This document shows positions 42,501 to 50,905 of a stretch of DNA of 64,000 bases, one piece after another. The stretch lies in contig CM030934.1 in the NCBI GenBank assembly GCA_018136815.1, forward strand, positions 5,033,587 through 5,097,586. The letters are read 5' to 3'. Position 1 is the stretch's first letter; every line of letters starts with the position of its first letter. Source of the DNA: Isochrysis galbana (taxonomy: Eukaryota; Haptophyta; Isochrysidales; Isochrysidaceae). The translations under genes and the position numbers were made by a program. The notes below the pieces were generated by a model that was not told the DNA's origin, made no database searches, and saw nothing but the letters and a program-made list of their open reading frames with translations.

Positions 42501-45500
42501 GCTGTCCTCTAGACGAAGCTTGGAGTTGACGTCGCGATAATCTACGCAGAAACGTACGGAGCCATCCTTCTTAGTGACTAGCACGACTCGAGAGGCCCAC
42601 GACGAATTTGATTTCCTAATGATGCCCGCGGACTCCATCTTGCAAACTTCGTCCTCTATGATCTTCTCACCCTCTCGTCCAACTCTAGACGGTGCGTGGC
42701 GGTGAGCTTCGGCTCCGGGGTTGAGCGGTAGCTCTACCTCCATCACGTGAGTGTGATTCGGGTTGGTCGGGTCAATTGCGAAAGCAGCGATACGTCGGGC
42801 CAGTAGACGACGAACTTGTTCACGTTGGGGCATCGAGAGACGGCCTTCGGGGTCGATCTTGGCTGCCTCGAGGAGCTTACGCTGGTCCTCGTCGAGCGAC
42901 TCAATCACATCCGGCGAGTTAACGGCCCCGACGCGGCGATATGTTCCAGCGTGAATTTTGAATCGAACCTGTAGCGAAGCTACAGGATGGAACGACGGAA
43001 GGTGTAGAGGTTTGGGGTCAGTGTTGACCACCGTAACCGCGATGGTGTGGTCGGAGTTCGACCTCTCTACTTGGGGAATGACGAGAGGAGAGCTATCGAT
43101 CGTTTCACGCGTAGGGAGTCGGTCCACGAGCATGGCGCAGTCTTCGTGTTCTCGAAGAGCTAGCGGAATTCGGACGTGAAACGTTGCGCGATGATAGGCC
43201 GGGATCGTGATAGGTTCGTGGGTGTATAGGAGGTACTCGGAGCCACATGATGCCGGCGCTTTGGCGGCAAACTCATCGGCCGTGCTGAAGAGAGGCTCGG
43301 TGACTAGCTGGTTGTCGTTTTTGATGGCCTGCGGCCCTCGGAAGAAGTCAGTCGTGATTGGGTTCGCGGAGGTCGGACAGACCTGTGCACAAGTCATGCT
43401 GACAGGGACCACCGCTATCGGTGACGTCGAGACGCGAAAGATCGGCGGAGCGTCGGGGCTTGGACTGCCATTAACCTCAAGAGGAGCCACCGTGGATGGA
43501 GCACCGAGGGTGATAGAGCCGTCCGCGCTGTCGGAGGCGAGCTGAATCGAAGCGGCGTGCGTGGCTAAGAAGTCGTTCCCGAGCAGCAGCATCGGGTTGC
43601 CTTCAATCACCATGAACGTATGACGAAAGAGAAATCCACCGACGGAGAAGACGATTCGAGCCTTGCCTCGCGTGATAAGAGGCAGGCCGTCCGGACCGTG
43701 AAGCGGTGTCACTACGGCTTGTGGCAGCCGCTCGACGCATGCGTCTTTGGGTAGGCTGGACAAGAGGGAAGTGGTCACGACCGACGGGCCAGCTCCGGTG
43801 TCAGCGAGTGTGCTGTTGACCGTGAGAGCGGAGTCGGCTAAGATAACTCCTTCTTTGCCGGTAGCCTCGCCGGAGCGGCAGACCACTAGGTCTCGAACAT
43901 ATAGGCAATGCCTTGGGTAGGCAGATGGTAGGGTATCCACGACGCTATCCGGTCGGTGCGCGGTCACGTGTGCGATGGTGTCGGACGGGGACGGGGTTGG
44001 TCGACAGCGTGGTTGCTCGGGTGAATTCGTCGTCATGGTGATCGTCGTCTCTTCGGGTAATCCGACTGCCGCTATCGTGGCAGAGGGTCTAGAGGCGTCG
44101 TCCTCGTTGGTAGCGGTGCAGGGTGATAGCTTGGGACTAGTGTATCCCAGGCCTCTCTTGTCGGTGGGGTGCCTCGGGTGGTTGGACATCTTTTCCCAGT
44201 CTTTCTCGAGACGAGCTTGGGCTTCTGTCTTGGGTCTTCGAACTAATGAGGCTAGCTCTTCGGCGCGGATGCCTTTGGCTTCCACGAACTCGATCGGCGC
44301 TCGGACGGCAGCGGCGAGGTCGGATTCCTCGTCGGCGCCTCGTCCGGCTAGAGCTTGCGCTCTTATTTCGTCAGCGGTTTCGAGCGTGACGTTGGACCAT
44401 TTCTGGTCCCCGTTCACTCCGAATGATTGCCATTGTTGGCGCCGCTTCCGGAGAGTCGTCGGCGTCGTCGGACGCGGCGAGCTCGCGCGTGCCGGAGGCG
44501 GGGCGGTCCATGGAGAGAATGGGTCGTGGAGAGTAGATTCGGAGGCGTAGAGTGGCGTGTCGTTGTCGTGGTTATCGTGGGTTTCTTTTTGGTCTTCGTG
44601 GTTGTCTGACTCGGGAGTAGCTGGACGGGAAACAACGGGGTCGGAAGAAACTTCACTAGATTCCCTCCCCCTCTCATAACGATGAAGAGCCGACCACGGC
44701 TCGTATGCGGTAGCCTCAGTCGAGCTAAGGGAAGGCCGGTCCGATAGGCTGCGCCGCGCGCAAGCGAGTAGCTCCAACGCGGACAGTTTCTTCGTCGATG
44801 GCTGGTCTCCCTGTTGGCTCAAATGTCGAAGAAGAACAGGCATCCAATGGGTCGCCATCGCTCCAGCTACACCGACGTAGGTGCGGCTGCGAAGGGCGCC
44901 ACGGTGCGGTGAAGGAGAGAGGTTAGCCATGGCCGACTCACGGCCATCCACGACGCAGGTTGGCTGGAGAGGCGGCAGCCCTTTGGTGAGGTACAACCCG
45001 GTGGCTTTCTGGTGTCCAGTGCCGTGCTCCCAGGGTTGGACGAATTGGGTCGGGGTCAACCCCCCGACTAAACGGCGAGCTTCCGCATGCATCCGAGGGT
45101 TCTCAACCGCTACAAACGGAGCAGTGGCGGAGGCCATTGACTTGAAGACGCGGGCGGCCGACTCAAGAGCGGCACGACGTCCGGGTTCTTGGGAGAGCCA
45201 TTGACTGCTGACGGCGGAGAGGTACGTGCAGGGCGGGTGGGCGATGACTAGGTCCCAACCTAGGTTTTGGACATGAAGCGCGTCGCCTTGGAAGTGGGGC
45301 ACGTAGTCAATCTCGGAAGGATACAAATCGCACGTAGCTACATCAGCTCCGGCGAGTAGGAACATGGAGGAGACGACGCCGCTAGTCTCACCAACGACGA
45401 GAACTCGTGGGGCGTGACAGCCAGAAGTCAGCCCGTCTTGGACTTGTTGACTTGTCTTCGTGAGCTCAGCGCAAAGCTCATCGAAGTGCTTGGGTAGCGC

Positions 45501-47630
45501 GGCGGCAGGCGAGGCTAGGGTGCCGTTGCGAGGCCGGCGGAGCTCTTGGGCTGCCTCCGTGAGGTGCCGAGGTAATACCACCGCAGAGCCGCTCGCTCGT
45601 GCACGAAGAGAGGCGAGAGCGTGGAGAGCGGGTGACGGGGTATCATCGCGGGTGCCGACATCGGAGTTGTTTCGAGAGGAATCGAAGGACTGGATCGCGG
45701 ACGCATTGATCGCTGCCACGCGCATGATGGCGGTGGCAGTGGTATCGAGAGGCAGGCAGTGCTTGGAGGCTGCGACCGGTGGCCGCGGCGACGTAGGACG
45801 AATAGAAGAAGACTCGGATATCGACGACGTGGAGACGGGCTCAGAGGACGGGATTGACGAAGAAACTCGGAGAAGTGGGGTGTCGGATTGCGGCGACGGA
45901 CGCCGCGGCCGCGAGACCACCGGTGAGAGACATGAAGGACATGGCTTAGAGACTCGGTTGGGCTGGCTCAATGGGCGTAGAAGCTCGGTTTGGGAGGCGG
46001 CCGTTCCTCGACGTGCAAGGGAGTTGTGGTCACTCTCCATGGTCACGTCGGGAGAGGAATCGGGCCAGGCATCGACTTCGTTGCAATCTGTCGTCGGCGG
46101 GGTCGGCGCCGGCGAAAGAAGGGACGTGGCTGTCGTAGAAGCCGGCTGCGGGGAAGGCTGAGGCCAGGGTGGTGGCTCTGCGGCAGCGGCTGGCGTGGGT
46201 GGTGGCCGAAGAGGTTCTGCAATGCGAAGCATTCTTCGGAGGACTTGGCTCGGGCTAGCGGGTGGATGGACCGCTGAAATTACGGTGGATTCAGACTCGA
46301 ATTCGGAAGACTCGGCGACTTCAGAGGGGCTAGGAGACGGCTGTGCCAGCTCCTCCATGGCTCTCGGTTGATGGGGTGGCGTGGGAACGCCGGTGGTCGA
46401 CCGCAGACTCCGCGGTGACGTTAATTGGTACTCGGACTCGGACTCGTCGTTTCTGGCGTGCTGGGCACTGAAAACAGGGCTCACTTTCGAAATGGGAACG
46501 GACGGTGCCGGCCCAAAGGTGAAGCCCCCTGGCGTCGCAACCGTCGGTGAGGACGAGGCTGAAGCTTGTGATGACGATAGGGGCACGGTGGCCAGCACCG
46601 GTTGGCTCGGTGCGGCCGTAATCTCGGACTCGGTGACGGGCTTGATTACGCGGGCTCGGGATGCATTGTCTTGTGCGATTGGACTCGGACTCGGAACGGA
46701 AACGGAAGGGATCGGCTCGGCGGCGTGCAGCTTGCTGGAGTGGCAGGCCGGCTGCGGCGAGACTCGAAACGGTGGCTGGGATAAGGACACAGTGGCTGTC
46801 GTCGAGGGCTTCGGCGTCAGCTTGTGTTTGGACTCGATACGCGGTGGCTCGTGAAACGGGGCTCGGGTGTGGTTGGAATTCTGGACGTGACCGGAGATTC
46901 CAAATGACTCAGACTCGGGGCGTGGAGGACCGAAGGTGAACACTCCCTCGGAAGGAGTGGTCGTCGGAGGCTCAGTGGGTGGCTGGAGCTCCGTTAATCC
47001 TGCGGTCGACCGCGTGGTAGGGCTCGGTGACATTGTAAACTCGGACTCGGACTCGGACTCGGATGGCTCAGAACGGGGTTTGCTCAAAACAGGCTTGGAC
47101 TCGGACTCGAAAGAAAGTGGGGAAGAACCGGAGAACTGCGCCTCCATCGTCGTAGCGATGGAGACTGGTGATACCGGTGATGACTGGACTGGGCTCAGAC
47201 TCGTAGATGGGCGCGCGGTGGCGTAAGACGAAGAGGGCAATTCTGAACGTGACTTGGACTCGGACTCGTACTCGGGAGACGTTTTGTGGCTCGGACATGC
47301 GAAATTTGATTTGAGAGATTGAAGGTTGGATTGGGCCTGCGGCGGCTGGATTTTCGCAGACCGTGAGGTCTTGGACTGTTGATGCTTGGGGAGTGGCGTC
47401 GGGTAGCGGTTCAGCGGCTTGAGTTGATAGAGAGGCGGGGACGGTTGACTTGGTTTGGAGGACTCGTGCGTGATATCAAGAACCAGGATGGAATTATCGG
47501 CATTGGGAGAAATAGGGGTAATCGGCGAGGAGGCAGGAGAAAGAGGGGGGTGGAGGTGGAAGGGCTTGTCTGGAACTTGCGGAATCTTAGGGTACTGGTT
47601 GGAGGCCGTAGAAGTACTCGGCCGTAGCAT
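39516..47630 (-). CDS. pol: Gypsy Pol polyprotein with embedded DNA-methyltransferase-like domain
   Basis: 2704 residues, intact. Residues 1-700 are Ser/Pro-rich with Ser-Glu repeats. Residues about 738-936 form a methyltransferase-like domain: VLVVGETSGVVSSMFLLAGA, TCDLYPSE, LVIAHPPCTYLS (about 794-803), VENPRMHAEARR and HGTGHQKATGLYL, the pattern of phage and bacterial cytosine-methyltransferase-like proteins. After a charged linker come protease (LADTGAGPS near 1277, LLGNDFLATHA), RT (YLDD near 1800), RNase H (KTDGAS near 1964), and an integrase HHCC finger (HLGH, CHECTLGK near 2271). The integrase core has Asp near 2305, LRTDAGSN near 2373 and Glu in GLVERAQQTL near 2403. A GPY/F-like segment (SGPYRVEEA) and a chromodomain (about 2594-2648: EYLVEELLDRK, YLVKWRGYP, TWE) follow. 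It is in frame with Gag, after a UAG. Confidence 0.88.
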   Translation of the reverse strand: MLRPSTSTASNQYPKIPQVPDKPFHLHPPLSPASSPITPISPNADNSILVLDITHESSKPSQPSPPLYQLKPLNRYPTPLPKHQQSKTSRSAKIQPPQAQSNLQSLKSNFACPSHKTSPEYESESKSRSELPSSSYATARPSTSLSPVQSSPVSPVSIATTMEAQFSGSSPLSFESESKPVLSKPRSEPSESESESEFTMSPSPTTRSTAGLTELQPPTEPPTTTPSEGVFTFGPPRPESESFGISGHVQNSNHTRAPFHEPPRIESKHKLTPKPSTTATVSLSQPPFRVSPQPACHSSKLHAAEPIPSVSVPSPSPIAQDNASRARVIKPVTESEITAAPSQPVLATVPLSSSQASASSSPTVATPGGFTFGPAPSVPISKVSPVFSAQHARNDESESEYQLTSPRSLRSTTGVPTPPHQPRAMEELAQPSPSPSEVAESSEFESESTVISAVHPPASPSQVLRRMLRIAEPLRPPPTPAAAAEPPPWPQPSPQPASTTATSLLSPAPTPPTTDCNEVDAWPDSSPDVTMESDHNSLARRGTAASQTELLRPLSQPNRVSKPCPSCLSPVVSRPRRPSPQSDTPLLRVSSSIPSSEPVSTSSISESSSIRPTSPRPPVAASKHCLPLDTTATAIMRVAAINASAIQSFDSSRNNSDVGTRDDTPSPALHALASLRARASGSAVVLPRHLTEAAQELRRPRNGTLASPAAALPKHFDELCAELTKTSQQVQDGLTSGCHAPRVLVVGETSGVVSSMFLLAGADVATCDLYPSEIDYVPHFQGDALHVQNLGWDLVIAHPPCTYLSAVSSQWLSQEPGRRAALESAARVFKSMASATAPFVAVENPRMHAEARRLVGGLTPTQFVQPWEHGTGHQKATGLYLTKGLPPLQPTCVVDGRESAMANLSPSPHRGALRSRTYVGVAGAMATHWMPVLLRHLSQQGDQPSTKKLSALELLACARRSLSDRPSLSSTEATAYEPWSALHRYERGRESSEVSSDPVVSRPATPESDNHEDQKETHDNHDNDTPLYASESTLHDPFSPWTAPPPARASSPRPTTPTTLRKRRQQWQSFGVNGDQKWSNVTLETADEIRAQALAGRGADEESDLAAAVRAPIEFVEAKGIRAEELASLVRRPKTEAQARLEKDWEKMSNHPRHPTDKRGLGYTSPKLSPCTATNEDDASRPSATIAAVGLPEETTITMTTNSPEQPRCRPTPSPSDTIAHVTAHRPDSVVDTLPSAYPRHCLYVRDLVVCRSGEATGKEGVILADSALTVNSTLADTGAGPSVVTTSLLSSLPKDACVERLPQAVVTPLHGPDGLPLITRGKARIVFSVGGFLFRHTFMVIEGNPMLLLGNDFLATHAASIQLASDSADGSITLGAPSTVAPLEVNGSPSPDAPPIFRVSTSPIAVVPVSMTCAQVCPTSANPITTDFFRGPQAIKNDNQLVTEPLFSTADEFAAKAPASCGSEYLLYTHEPITIPAYHRATFHVRIPLALREHEDCAMLVDRLPTRETIDSSPLVIPQVERSNSDHTIAVTVVNTDPKPLHLPSFHPVASLQVRFKIHAGTYRRVGAVNSPDVIESLDEDQRKLLEAAKIDPEGRLSMPQREQVRRLLARRIAAFAIDPTNPNHTHVMEVELPLNPGAEAHRHAPSRVGREGEKIIEDEVCKMESAGIIRKSNSSWASRVVLVTKKDGSVRFCVDYRDVNSKLRLEDSPLPLTVEAIDRLSSGQGNLDSLFLCTLDLASGFWGIPIKESDKHITAFTTHRGKYEFNYLPFGVQSGPSYMCRLMDAVLGGLAWEICMPYLDDVGAWSTGVGDSLQAREESSFQQMLHRLDLVLERLIWAGLTCKMSKCVFFATSAEYLGHVVSREGLRMDPKKVEAVSKIDPTQINSIGAVRSFLGLCSYYRRFIRRFAIRAAPLTALTRKGCDVPVESQTEACRQAIEDLKQAICEEPVLAPPRDDRPFLVKTDGASKLGIAGVLAQKDDEGRERVVAYYGRSLSPAERHWTVTEIELLAALESIRNWRPYLWGRHFTLVVDHSALRWLHTMKDQVTGGPASRLMRWVLKLAEYRFDVVHKPGVTHWDADGLSRLVALEPDHDPLHLEESDVHSFDSSEIHDIVAAAVTSSTLTARRQQANDRLARQASESSESITSSYLDVGVPHADELRQALSTDEFASSIISELESILPKASSSIDSSSSSKKRSRFLLRDGLLYYRSSEAEEAPLRLYIPESLRDTYLRAYHDHLGHPGATRMTTLLRSRVYWPGLSASVSEYVRECHECTLGKPLPRPLAHPSGLSIGSYPFDVVYCDILSMAPTHDFVSGRSGFDKLIVFVDSLSRWIEAEPCNGNPSSAKCLDVFMRLIVSRYGVPRQLRTDAGSNLCSRLVDLILKATGTDLSTTEAYRHEGVGLVERAQQTLLTMTRVSNEGGAHWVDHLPFLLMSMRATAGRVVPKSPAAILFGRELRLPAQLADPAPVLELLPSRPPSDAVIYATELNKKLLESWRSALESTQEAQRESMRSASQKSKLGVTFKPGDRVCRRIPGHANKLQYLYSGPYRVEEAISATRYRLRDLENRQVKDEVHISNLRPYFTVTDSSPLAEDEYLVEELLDRKGDGVSFKYLVKWRGYPRSEATWESRIELLRRCADLVESYDTTFDRRPVQPQAHSAVDSSSSPSSSSQSNQVIPRRIQETSRTPPDLPSSRTRSRSQS

Positions 47631-47717
47631 AATACGATCTTTTGGTGGGTGGCGTTCAGGCCCACTACCCTGGACTGGTAGCGGGGTGACAGCGCGGACG
47701 TGGGCCCCGCCGGCGAC

Positions 47718-49671
47718 CTACTGGGCCGGACGGAGAACAACCATCGTGCGGAGGCGGCGGTGGACTTCTGGGTCGTTACCACACTCGCCACTGCCACCTT
47801 CGCAGAGAAAACGAATGTACGGTTGGCAAACGACGGGGTTATGAGCTCCGTCGCCCGTGCCATACTTCCACAGGTCTGCTTCGGGCGTACCAGATGGAGC
47901 CCGGGGACGAAAGGCGCAGTACGCGCAGCCGTTGGCGTCGGTCCACTCCTTGACGTCGCGGTCTAAGTCGTCGAGACGCGGCGCCGTCATGGTGGCATCC
48001 GAGGGACGGCAGCGCGTGAGCGCAGCGCGAAGGGCCGGGTGACCCGCGTAACGAGAAATTTGCCAGAAACGGGCTCGTGCTCGAGACCAGCTAGCTGGAT
48101 CCCATTCCGAGAGGCCCGAATCGGCCGGAAGCCCAAGGCCGTTCGGAGGGGATCACATTGGCGACGAGAAGACGTGCTTTTGCCGAGAGGACGGTCAAGA
48201 AGTGCGTCCGGTAACGGAGACGATGCGGAGTAATTCGTAGGCGGAGGCGGAGCCCGACGATTGTCAGCGCCAGTCGCCTTGCGGTTCGAGTTGTTGTTTT
48301 GCGATTTTAATGCCTCGGCCACCGCTGCTTGGACGGCGGCGACCATCGAAGCCGTAGTGTCCGCGGGGTTAGAGGCAGCCTTAGCAACCTTGGCGGTCTT
48401 GGTGGACTTGGAAGTAGTCGCCGGCGGCGTCACGGCGGCGACCGCGACCGACGTCTGTTGTTGGCTAGCACGGGCTTGTTCGTACGGGCTCAGGTAGCGC
48501 TGGCAGAGGTTGACGCACGAAAGGGCCGAGCGAGGGAGCTCGTGGTTCTCGACGCGGAAGCGAGTCTTTGCAAGACACTCGCCAAACTTGGTCGCGTTAT
48601 CCACGCCGCGAGCCGCGTCGACCTTGTCGTTCCGAATGATGGACTCGAATCGTTGATTGATATCGTGCGACATGTTTGGGTGGTCCCAGACCGTCGTGGC
48701 ATCCACCTTCGGTCACCCATCTTGCGGACGTACGCGCGCACCAAATTCTTGGATAACTCTAAGAGATCGGAGCCGGCTTCACGGGCTACGAGCCTGTCCC
48801 ACTCCATGGAGGCGGAGTCTTTGGCGAAGCCGGGCACGTTGGCCGCGAAGGTGGCGTCGCACTTGCGGAGAAGCACGTCGCAGGCCAGCGCGGGGTTGAG
48901 AGAGAGGACCGGGTCTTCGGCGAGATCGAGGAGGAAGGCGTAGATCCTTTGGTTGCCGGTGGTGCACAAGTTGGCGGCCGCTAGCAAGGATGTAAAGATT
49001 TCACGGTGGTCGCAGCCGAGCGAGAGGGCGCGCTCGAGCGGCTTGATGAAGGACAGACGAAAATCATTCCAGGAGGTGGCCGCTGTCTGGACGTTGTCCG
49101 AGGCCAGGCCTTCGGGAACTTGATCTCGGAAAGCTCTTTGCCCATTCGGACTTGGTGATGGAGGGTGCGGTCGAGGAAGAAGCGGCTCCGAGCCCACTTG
49201 GTCACGTGCTCCTTCTCGAAAAACACGCGGTAGTGCCAAACATGCCGGCTCGAGAGAGGCCGCCGTTGAGAATGGCGTGGATGAGCTCGAATCGTCGGAC
49301 TTCCTGTAGAGAGAGGCTACCTCGTAGGCGGCATCCTCAAACAGTTGGCCCCACGAGGCTAGGATGACCTCTCGCTCAGAAGCATCACCGGCGAGGCTTG
49401 GATCGACGGGATGGCGCCGAGCCGCCGGATTTGGAAGCGAGCGGAGGCCCGCGACGGTGGGTGGAGGTTGGGGATCAGAAACAGGCTCGGCGGACGTGAC
49501 AGGAACGGGCGTATTGAATACGGGATCGGAATTCGAATTCGGCGGAACGGAGAACGGCGCGGCGGGCAAAGGTTGAGAAGGGGACTCAACCGAGCCGGAG
49601 GGCACCAATGGAGTTGTCTCCTTCTTCCACAAGCGGTGGCGAAGTTTCGACTCGAGGAGAAGTCGTAGTGC
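47718..49671 (-). pseudogene. gag: Gypsy gag, first copy, broken by contig-end indels
   Basis: Matches 59130-61083 but is split into three overlapping frames (47718-47990, 47987-48706, 48490-49632). Breaks are single-base differences, for example a shorter G-run near 48157 and a missing gc near 48716, and become denser toward 49671. The clean copy at 59123-62104 shows the intact frame. These look like sequence errors at a contig end rather than biological decay. The 47720 UAG and following 29 codons before the pol ATG are as in the other copy. Confidence 0.75.
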
Positions 49672-49771
49672 NNNNNNNNNNNNNNNNNNNNNNNNNNNNN
49701 NNNNNNNNNNNNNNNNNNNNNNNNNNNNNNNNNNNNNNNNNNNNNNNNNNNNNNNNNNNNNNNNNNNNNNN
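49672..49771. other. Assembly gap of exactly 100 N
   Basis: A run of N from 49672 to 49771. One hundred is the conventional length for a gap of unknown size. Sequence left of it ends inside gypsy gag; sequence right of it starts inside copia gag. Confidence 0.99.
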
Positions 49772-50477
49772 CAAGAGGTGGATGATTTGACATTGATGGA
49801 CCTAGATTCTCAATGGGATGCTGTCTCACTCTCTCGTTGGAATCAACGAGCACTCAATATCCAACCTCATTGCCCACCTTCACAGTCTCAATGCAAAAAC
49901 GGCGTTCAACAACAAAAAACAATGATCAATTGGTGATCAAAGTTCTCTCGTGTATTACTTCAGACATCTCAGAATCTCTCTCTCACACTTGCCAAGAAGA
50001 AATCGCCGCCCCGCCCTCTCGTCGCCGTTTTGGACCAATAACGAGCGAGATATACTCAAACTCAAATCGGATCTCCAACCATTGTGGCGGATCAAATTCA
50101 ACACAGGGCCATCGCTATACCTAGCAAGGAGGGCCGTCGCGCTGCTGGCGGGGGGTACGCCCTGATGCCTCTTACTCTAATGAGACCGCCTTGATGGCTA
50201 AAACTACTCAAGGAATGTCACAATCACCACAGAGGGCTGTACTAACCTCGTCGCAAGCTATGAAAGCGCCTAGATGCTATCGCTGTCAAGGTTCGGGGCA
50301 CCCGCAGCATGTCCGACCCCGCCTGATCAGTCTGTCACTATCCAAGACTGGATAATGGCCCTTCAGTCGCACGCCGGCACACGCAGCAAGGGTAGAGGAA
50401 AAGGAAGATCGAGGGACAATAGGGGCGGCCGAGGTAAAGGGAACTCCGCCTATGTCGCTTCTGATGTAGACACCCGG
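49772..50477 (+). pseudogene. Copia gag 3' part, duplicate copy with indels
   Basis: Corresponds to 38345-39061 with many single-base deletions (for example a shorter G-run at 50151 and a shortened segment at 50301 that removes the CCHC knuckle spacing). Since 38345-39061 is intact and the following LTR and gypsy junction are identical, this is best read as the low-quality start of the second contig. Confidence 0.7.
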
Positions 50478-50674
50478 AGTAACAGCAAAACAAAATTCGA
50501 ATCGCAAATTTCGAGATCAAAACCTGCAAACCTGGACTTGAGACCATGGGGAATCCGAATCTGTGTGTCTTGTGCGTCAGTGGCAACACGGGGAACTGGT
50601 TCAATTGTAATTGTGAGCGCGTACCTTACACGAATATTCATGCCTACAGCCTTCAGATGGGCAGGAATACAACA
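50478..50674 (-). repeat. Gypsy 3' LTR, duplicate copy
   Basis: Same 197-bp sequence as 39062-39258 with compensating small indels (aaaac for aaaaac, ctggtt for ctgtt). It shares the left LTR's base at the position where the 5' LTR differs. Confidence 0.8.
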
Positions 50675-50905
50675 CCCCCCGACTTAAATCGAGACGTCTC
50701 CCGATGTCGAGCCAAGAGAGTTCATTTAACCATACGAGACGAGAGACCTAGAGGAGGAGGATTAACCCATGGATCCAAAGCGAGCACAAAATCGGCAGCT
50801 TAGCGCGGCGGCCCCCGATTTCGTACGTCACGTCCTACCACGTTCTCCCTTTTACAGGAGTTTGCTCGGGCAGTTGCGCTGGGTCAGGCGCTGACGCGAC
50901 GCTAA

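Noticed and set aside
43900-47600. Long plus-strand ORFs opposite gypsy pol (for example 45460-46161 and 43975-44550)
   Set aside because: They are antisense shadows of the Ser/Pro-rich pol region, repeated identically in the duplicate copy.
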